From Hedera helix (taxonomy: Eukaryota; Streptophyta; Magnoliopsida; Apiales; Araliaceae), in assembly GCA_947179155.2 (NCBI GenBank), contig OX359282.1, forward strand, positions 2,185,001-2,249,000: a DNA stretch of 64,000 nucleotides, read 5' to 3'. The notes below the pieces were generated by a model that was not told where the DNA came from, searched no databases, and saw only the letters and a list, made by a program, of their open reading frames with translations. Within the stretch, counting starts at the first letter, position 1. Every line of letters begins with the position of its first letter. Shown here piece by piece: positions 58,674 to 64,000 of this stretch. A program made the translations under genes and the position numbers.

Positions 58674-61301
58674 GAATATTTAACAATATCTCTTTTAATA
58701 AATATATGGAGGAGATTAATAAAGGTTAGAGATTGATAACCTAGTTGTAGATATTAGAATGGGGTAAAAGACTGGATTAGATTAAATTTTTATTTGTTTA
58801 ATCTATGAGCTAGCAAGAACCAATAAGGTTCAATATGTGTGATAGGGACTTTTAGGAATAAGGTCCTATGATGTTTAAGAAGATAATACAATTTAATTAG
58901 GAAATATTTCTAAAAGAAGAAATATGCCGAGAAATCGTTACGTAAGTTCATTGATAAAAATGTTCAGTTAATTTTGAACATCGCATGTGATTATAAATCA
59001 AGTAAACTAATTAATATAATTAGTCATTAATAAAACTTGCGTAGGACATTTAATATATTATTTAATAAGTCCAAAATATTTGGATAATTAGTGCACTAAC
59101 CTAGAGATATTTAATATCAAGGAATTGATAAGTGAGGAAATTAATTAATTATTCAATTAAATTTGAATAAAGTTTTGGTAACAAAATGGGTAAATTAACT
59201 AATGTGATTATTAATTAATGTGAAGTGGGAATAATATTTAAAGTTCCAAATTAAATGAATAATTAATGGACTAGTCTATCTGCTTATTTGACAAGTTCAA
59301 TTAACTATTTAATTAAGGATTTGAGGGTTTACTGTGTGTGATTAAATTAATTAGTCTAATAAACTAATTAATGAGAGTTTAATTGGATGTCCAATAACTT
59401 AATTGGTCAAGTCCAACATGTTGGTAGAATTACTAGTCCAATTAAATTAAATTATGTGTTTAAATGATTTAATTTAAAGTCAATTATTTGACTACCTTCT
59501 AGGAACTTGCAAATGGACAAATTAACAATTAAAAATTAAATCAAAAATGCTAGATTCGGGAGATTTAGAGGAAGTGACCGGTTATGTCATAGCTAAGGAA
59601 GCTAGGATTGATTTGTTGTCCAAAAATATACAAGGAATCCCTTAAATTATGGACCAAGTTTGACTTTGTGAATTGCTAGCCAAAAATGATATATACATGT
59701 ATTGTATCTATCATTTTCTACCTCTATAAATATGAAGCATTGCTAATGTGTTGGGGGTTGGGAGGATTGCAAGCTCTCTTCACAAATTGGTTGAGTGCGT
59801 TGAGTGAGTTGGAAATGAGTTCTACTAGTAACTCTAGTAGTGAGTTAGCGAGTTAAGGTGAGTTCATCCACCGAGTCAACCGAGTTAGGCCGAGTCAAGC
59901 GAGTCGAGCTTATTTTTTGAACGAGATAGGCCTGGGATGCTCATAAGCTACTCGGGTAGAGAAGGAAGCAAGCACACAAAAACCCAAAAGGTTAGAAAAC
60001 CCTAAAAGCCCTAGTTATGCTTGTTCTGTGATTAAAATTTTAAATAAATGGCAAAAATACCATCTTTATGTTCTTTAAGTCTAGATCCATGCTAGATATG
60101 TTAACCAAGTGTTTCATGGATTTTTGGTATGGATCCATAAGCATTTATGTGAAAAAAGTTGGCCAAAATATGTAAAATCATGTTTTCCGGAAAGTTAGAA
60201 ATTGAGCAGTACATTGCTGGAATTACTGTTCACGATCGGAAAATTGGATTCTCAATCCATCAATTTTGTTGGGTAGATCTTGAAGTTATGTAAATTCTGA
60301 AACTTGAATGACTAAAATCCGAGTTAAAATGAATTAGTTATGATTTTTCTAGCAAAACACTCCACTGTTGGAAGTTTTGCGTGAACAGTCCGGTTCCAGG
60401 TTGTTTTCAAAGGTCAAATCGTGTCCGAAAAATTAATTCGATAATGGAAAATTGTAGTTCGGGAAGTCATGATTCCAACAATATAAAGTAGAGCACCATC
60501 CAAGTATAAACCTCCTAGACCCAAGCATCCATGACCTCCATCAATGGTTTCAAGCTTACTCTTCTAGCTTCTTCATTGTATATTCCAAAAATTAAAGGTT
60601 TTGGGATGGAAAATCCAAGGTTTGGCAACCTCCCATGGAAGAAGATCATAACCCCTCTTCTTCTCTCAAACCCTAGCCTCTCTCTCTCAGCCCCCAAATG
60701 AATTAAGGAAATGAAAGATATGATATTAGGGCTGAAAAATTGAACTAAAAAGCTGATCTACTGACCTGTTATAGTGCACCGACGCGGCGGTAGCAAGGCA
60801 CCGCTATGACACAGAACCCTGTTGTTTCTGAGTTTTTGTACTAGCGTCGTGGCGCTCATTTTAACGACTGCGGCGGTGGCCCTTTTTGTAGAATTACCAA
60901 AATGCCATCTAACTATAATTTTCCTACAAAATAAAAATAAATTGAAAACATATAATTACTATAAATAACCTAAAACATAATTAAAACTAATATTAACAAC
61001 ATTTATAGGAATAATAATAATAATACTAATAATAAAAAATACACATAACTTAATATAAAACACTTAAAATTAATAGAAAGCATAATTTAGAACAATAACA
61101 TTAAAAACACATCAAAATCAACTAAAATGCTAAAGAATTCACAAAATCAATAAGTTCAAAAGTATTCAATACATAGGTATAAAAACAAGTCATCACTTGT
61201 ACTTCTGTATTCTTGATTTCTAAGGAGGCAGGTAACCATGTCTAGTGGATGAATCTGTGAATTTTATAGTTATGTTTTTATTATTGAAGTTCATTGGGAT
61301 A
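58674..61301 (+). mobile_element. LTR-like block with intact start, tandem copy 1, segment B
   Basis: Opens with TGTAATAACCCGAATATTT, an LTR-like start. TATA at 59724-59732, GAGTT/GAGTC series at about 59791-59908, minus-strand 60-codon frame at 60515-60697. No gag or pol and no recognisable right terminus. The part from 58945 is repeated at 61302. Confidence 0.55.
59724..59732 (+). promoter_or_regulatory. TATA box of LTR-like block, segment B copy 1
   Basis: CTATAAATA with the same flanks as 31917-31925. Confidence 0.45.
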
Positions 61302-62081
61302 AGTTCATTGATAAAAATGTTCAGTTAATTTTGAACATCGCATGTGATTATAAATCAAGTAAACTAATGAATATAATTAGTCATTAATAAAACTTGCGTA
61401 GGACATTTAATATATTATTTAATAAGTCCAAAATATTTGGATAATTAGTGTACTAACCTAGAGATATTTAATATCAAGAAATTGATAAGTGAGGAAATTA
61501 ATTAATTATTCAATTAAATTTGAATAAAGTTTTGGTAACAAAATGGGTAAATTAATTAATGTGATTATTAATTAATGTGAAGTGGGAATAATATTTAAAG
61601 TTCCAAATTAAATAAATAATTAATGGACTAGTCTATCTGCTTATTTAACAAGTTCAATTAACTATTTAATTAAGGATTTGAGGGTTTATTGTGCGTGATT
61701 AAATTAATTAGTCTAATAAACTAATTAATGAGAGTTTAATTGGATGTGCAATAACTTAATTGGTCAAGTCCAACATGTTGGTAGAATTACTAGTCCAATT
61801 AAATTAAATTATGTGTTTAAATTTTTTAATTTAAAGTCAATTATTTGACTACCTTCTAGAAACTTTGCAAATGGACAAATTAACAATTAAAAATTAAATC
61901 AAAAATGCTAGATTCGGGAGATTTAGAGGAAGTGACCGGTTATGTCATAGCTAAGGAAGCTAGGATTGATTTGTTGTCCAAAAATATACAAGCAATCCCT
62001 TAAATTATGGGCCAAGTTTGACTTTGTGAATTGCTAGCCAAAAATGATATATACATGTATTGTATCTATCATTTTCTACCT

Positions 62082-62090
62082 CTATAAATA
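62082..62090 (+). promoter_or_regulatory. TATA box of LTR-like block, segment B copy 2
   Basis: CTATAAATA, third occurrence of this block's core promoter motif. Confidence 0.45.
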
Positions 62091-63340
62091 TGAAGCATTG
62101 CTAATGTGTTGGGGGTTGGGAGGATTGCAAGCTCTCTTCACAAATTGGTTGAGTGCGTTGAGTGAGTTGGAAATGAGTTCTACTAGTAACTCTAGTAGTG
62201 AGTTAGCAAGTTAAGGTGAGTTCATCCATCGAGTCAACCGAGTTAGGCCGAGTCAAGCGAGTCGATCTTATTTTTTGAACGAGATAGGCCTGGGATGTTC
62301 ATAAGCTACTCGGGTAGAGAAGGAAGCAAGCACACAAAACCCCAAAAAGGTTAGAAAACCCTAAAAACCCTAGTTATGCTTGTTCTGTGATTAAAATTTT
62401 AAATAAATGGCAAAAATACCATCTTTATGTTCTTTAAGTCTAGATCCATGCTAGGAATGTTAACTTAGTGTTTCATGGATTTCTGATATGGATCTATAAG
62501 CATTTATGTGGAAAAAGTTGGCCAAAATATGTAAAATCATGTTTTCCGGAAAGTTAGAAACTGAACAGTACATTGTCGAAATTACTGTTCACGATCTAAA
62601 AATTTGATTCTTGAAGTTATGTAAATTCTGAAACTTGAATGACTAAAATCCGAGTTAAAATGAATTAGTTATGATTTTTCTAATAAAACACTCCACTGTC
62701 GGAAGTGTTGCATGAACATTCCGGTTCCAGGCTATTTTCGGAGGTCAAATTGTGTCCAAAAAATTAATCCGATAATGGAAAATTGTAGTTCTGGAAGTCA
62801 CGATTTCAACAATATAAAGTAGAGCACCATCCAAGCATAAACCTCCTTGACCCAAGCATCCATGACCTCCATCAATGGTTTTAAGCTTGCTCTTCTAGCT
62901 TCTTCATTGTATATTCCAAAAATTGAAGGTTTTGGGATGGAAAATCCAAGGTTTGGCAACCTCCCATGGAAGAAGATCATAACCCCTCTTCTTCTCTCAA
63001 ACCCTAGCCTCTCTCTCTCAGCCCCCAAATGAAATAAGGAAATGAAATATATGATATTAGGGCTGAAAAACTGAACTAAAAAGCTGATCTACCGACCTAT
63101 TATAGTGCACCGACGCGGCGGTAGCAAGGCACCGCTACGACACAGAACCCTGTTGTTTCTGAGTTTTTGTACTAGCGTCGTGGCGCTCATTTTAACGACT
63201 GCGGCGGTGGCCCTTTTTGCAGAATTACTAAAATGCCATCTAACTATAATTTTCCTACAAAATAAAAATAAATTTAAAACATATAATTACTATAAATAAC
63301 CTAAAACATAATTAAAACTAATATTAACAACATTTATAGC

Positions 63341-63399
<59 letters not shown>
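63341..63399 (+). repeat. (AAT)n microsatellite, about 20 units
   Basis: Uninterrupted AAT run; the sister copies at 33207 and about 61010 have far fewer units and are interrupted in one case. Confidence 0.95.
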
Positions 63400-63404
<5 letters not shown>

Positions 63405-63660
63405 CATAACTAAATATAAAACACTTAAAATTAATAGAAAGCATAATTTAGAACAATAACATTAAAAACACATAAAAATCAACTAAAATGCTAAAGAATT
63501 CACAAAATCAATAAGTTCAAAAGTATTTAATATATAGGTATAAAAACAAGTCATCACTTGTACTTCTGTATTCTTGATTTTTAAGGAGGCAGGTAACCAT
63601 GTCTAGTGGATGAATCTGTGAATTTTATAGTTATGTTTTTATTATTGAAGTTCATTGGGA

Positions 63661-63858
63661 TAATATGGGGAGGCTTACCCTCACACATATTAATATATTT
63701 GAAAATAAGTATTTAGATATGTTTGTAACATTGTTAGTAATATTAATGGTATAATTACATAATATGGGGAGGCTTACCCCCACACATATTAATATATTTG
63801 AAAATAAGTATGTAGATATCTTTGTAACATTGTTAGTAATATCAATGGTGTAATTAAG
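63661..63858. repeat. 99-bp tandem repeat, two copies, segment B
   Basis: Starts at 63661 and 63760; the counterpart of 33488-33685. After it the homology to A (GAATACGGATATAAGCGTAT) runs off the window. Confidence 0.85.
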
Positions 63859-64000
63859 ATTGTAAATGGTAACTGAAAAATTTGTATACATCGTATTAAA
63901 AAAAGCAGATATTATTAGTATTCGAAACAAAACAGATATATCCGTATTCAGTTTTAAGATATCCGTAAATAAACAGATCTGAATACGGATATAAGCGTAT

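Larger units (their letters stand above)
61302..63658 (+). repeat. 2.36-kb tandem duplication of the LTR-like block, segment B copy 2
   Basis: AGTTCATTGATAAAAATG at 61302 repeats 58945, a period of 2357 bp. At the join, sequence ending GGGATAA runs into TAAGTTC, a TAA microhomology. TATA at 62082-62090. Copy 2 has an expanded AAT microsatellite (63341-63399). Confidence 0.85.
39515..64000. repeat. Segmental duplication, copy B (continues past the window)
   Basis: Second copy of segment A, starting at TTTTAACCG (39515, matching 20212). Additions relative to A: copia element 43755-51724 inserted at CTAAC, the stretch 58271-58803, and a 2357-bp tandem copy (61302-63658). Deletion of about 49 bp near 55661. 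Confidence 0.92.

Overview
The window is plant nuclear DNA, most likely from a dicot. It is AT-rich intergenic sequence built mainly from Ty1/copia retrotransposons and LTR-like blocks. It also holds two U2 snRNA genes whose flanks fit the plant Pol II snRNA promoter layout, and decayed exons of a transportin-1 (karyopherin beta-2) gene. I see no intact protein-coding host gene; the only long open frames are retrotransposon polyproteins. I cannot name the species.

Layout. (1) 1-20212: a head-to-tail array of one Ty1/copia element on the minus strand. Single LTRs are shared between neighbouring units. The period is 5743 bp, then 5752 bp twice. Three units have complete, almost identical 1307-codon gag-pol frames; the fourth is cut inside pol. 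The window opens inside an LTR, so the array continues to the left. The right junction (20159-20212) carries a 23-bp local templated duplication, a sign of end-joining. (2) 20212-33827, segment A: CACTA-like hairpins, a small terminal-inverted-repeat element, a U2-like fragment, a transportin pseudogene, a compound LTR-like block, a U2 snRNA gene, and another LTR-like block. (3) 33828-39514: AT-rich spacer with a Stowaway-like MITE, a four-tract G-quadruplex motif, a poly(A) run and an LTR-like end. (4) 39515-64000, segment B: a second copy of segment A (offset about 19.3 kb at the start). It is enlarged by a complete 7970-bp copia element (43755-51724; 577-bp LTRs, 5-bp CTAAC target duplication, tRNA-iMet primer site), by an LTR start missing from A (58674 on), and by a 2357-bp tandem duplication. 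B runs off the right end of the window.

History inferred from the sequence: A has the empty CTAAC site (24404-24408), so the second copia inserted after the A/B duplication. Its LTRs differ at about 11 of 577 positions by eye. The left array is much younger, since its units differ by only a handful of bases over 5.7 kb. The two U2 copies keep the Sm site, the branch-point recognition sequence and a base-paired stem IIb; each has one private change. No CRISPR, tRNA or rRNA gene was seen.
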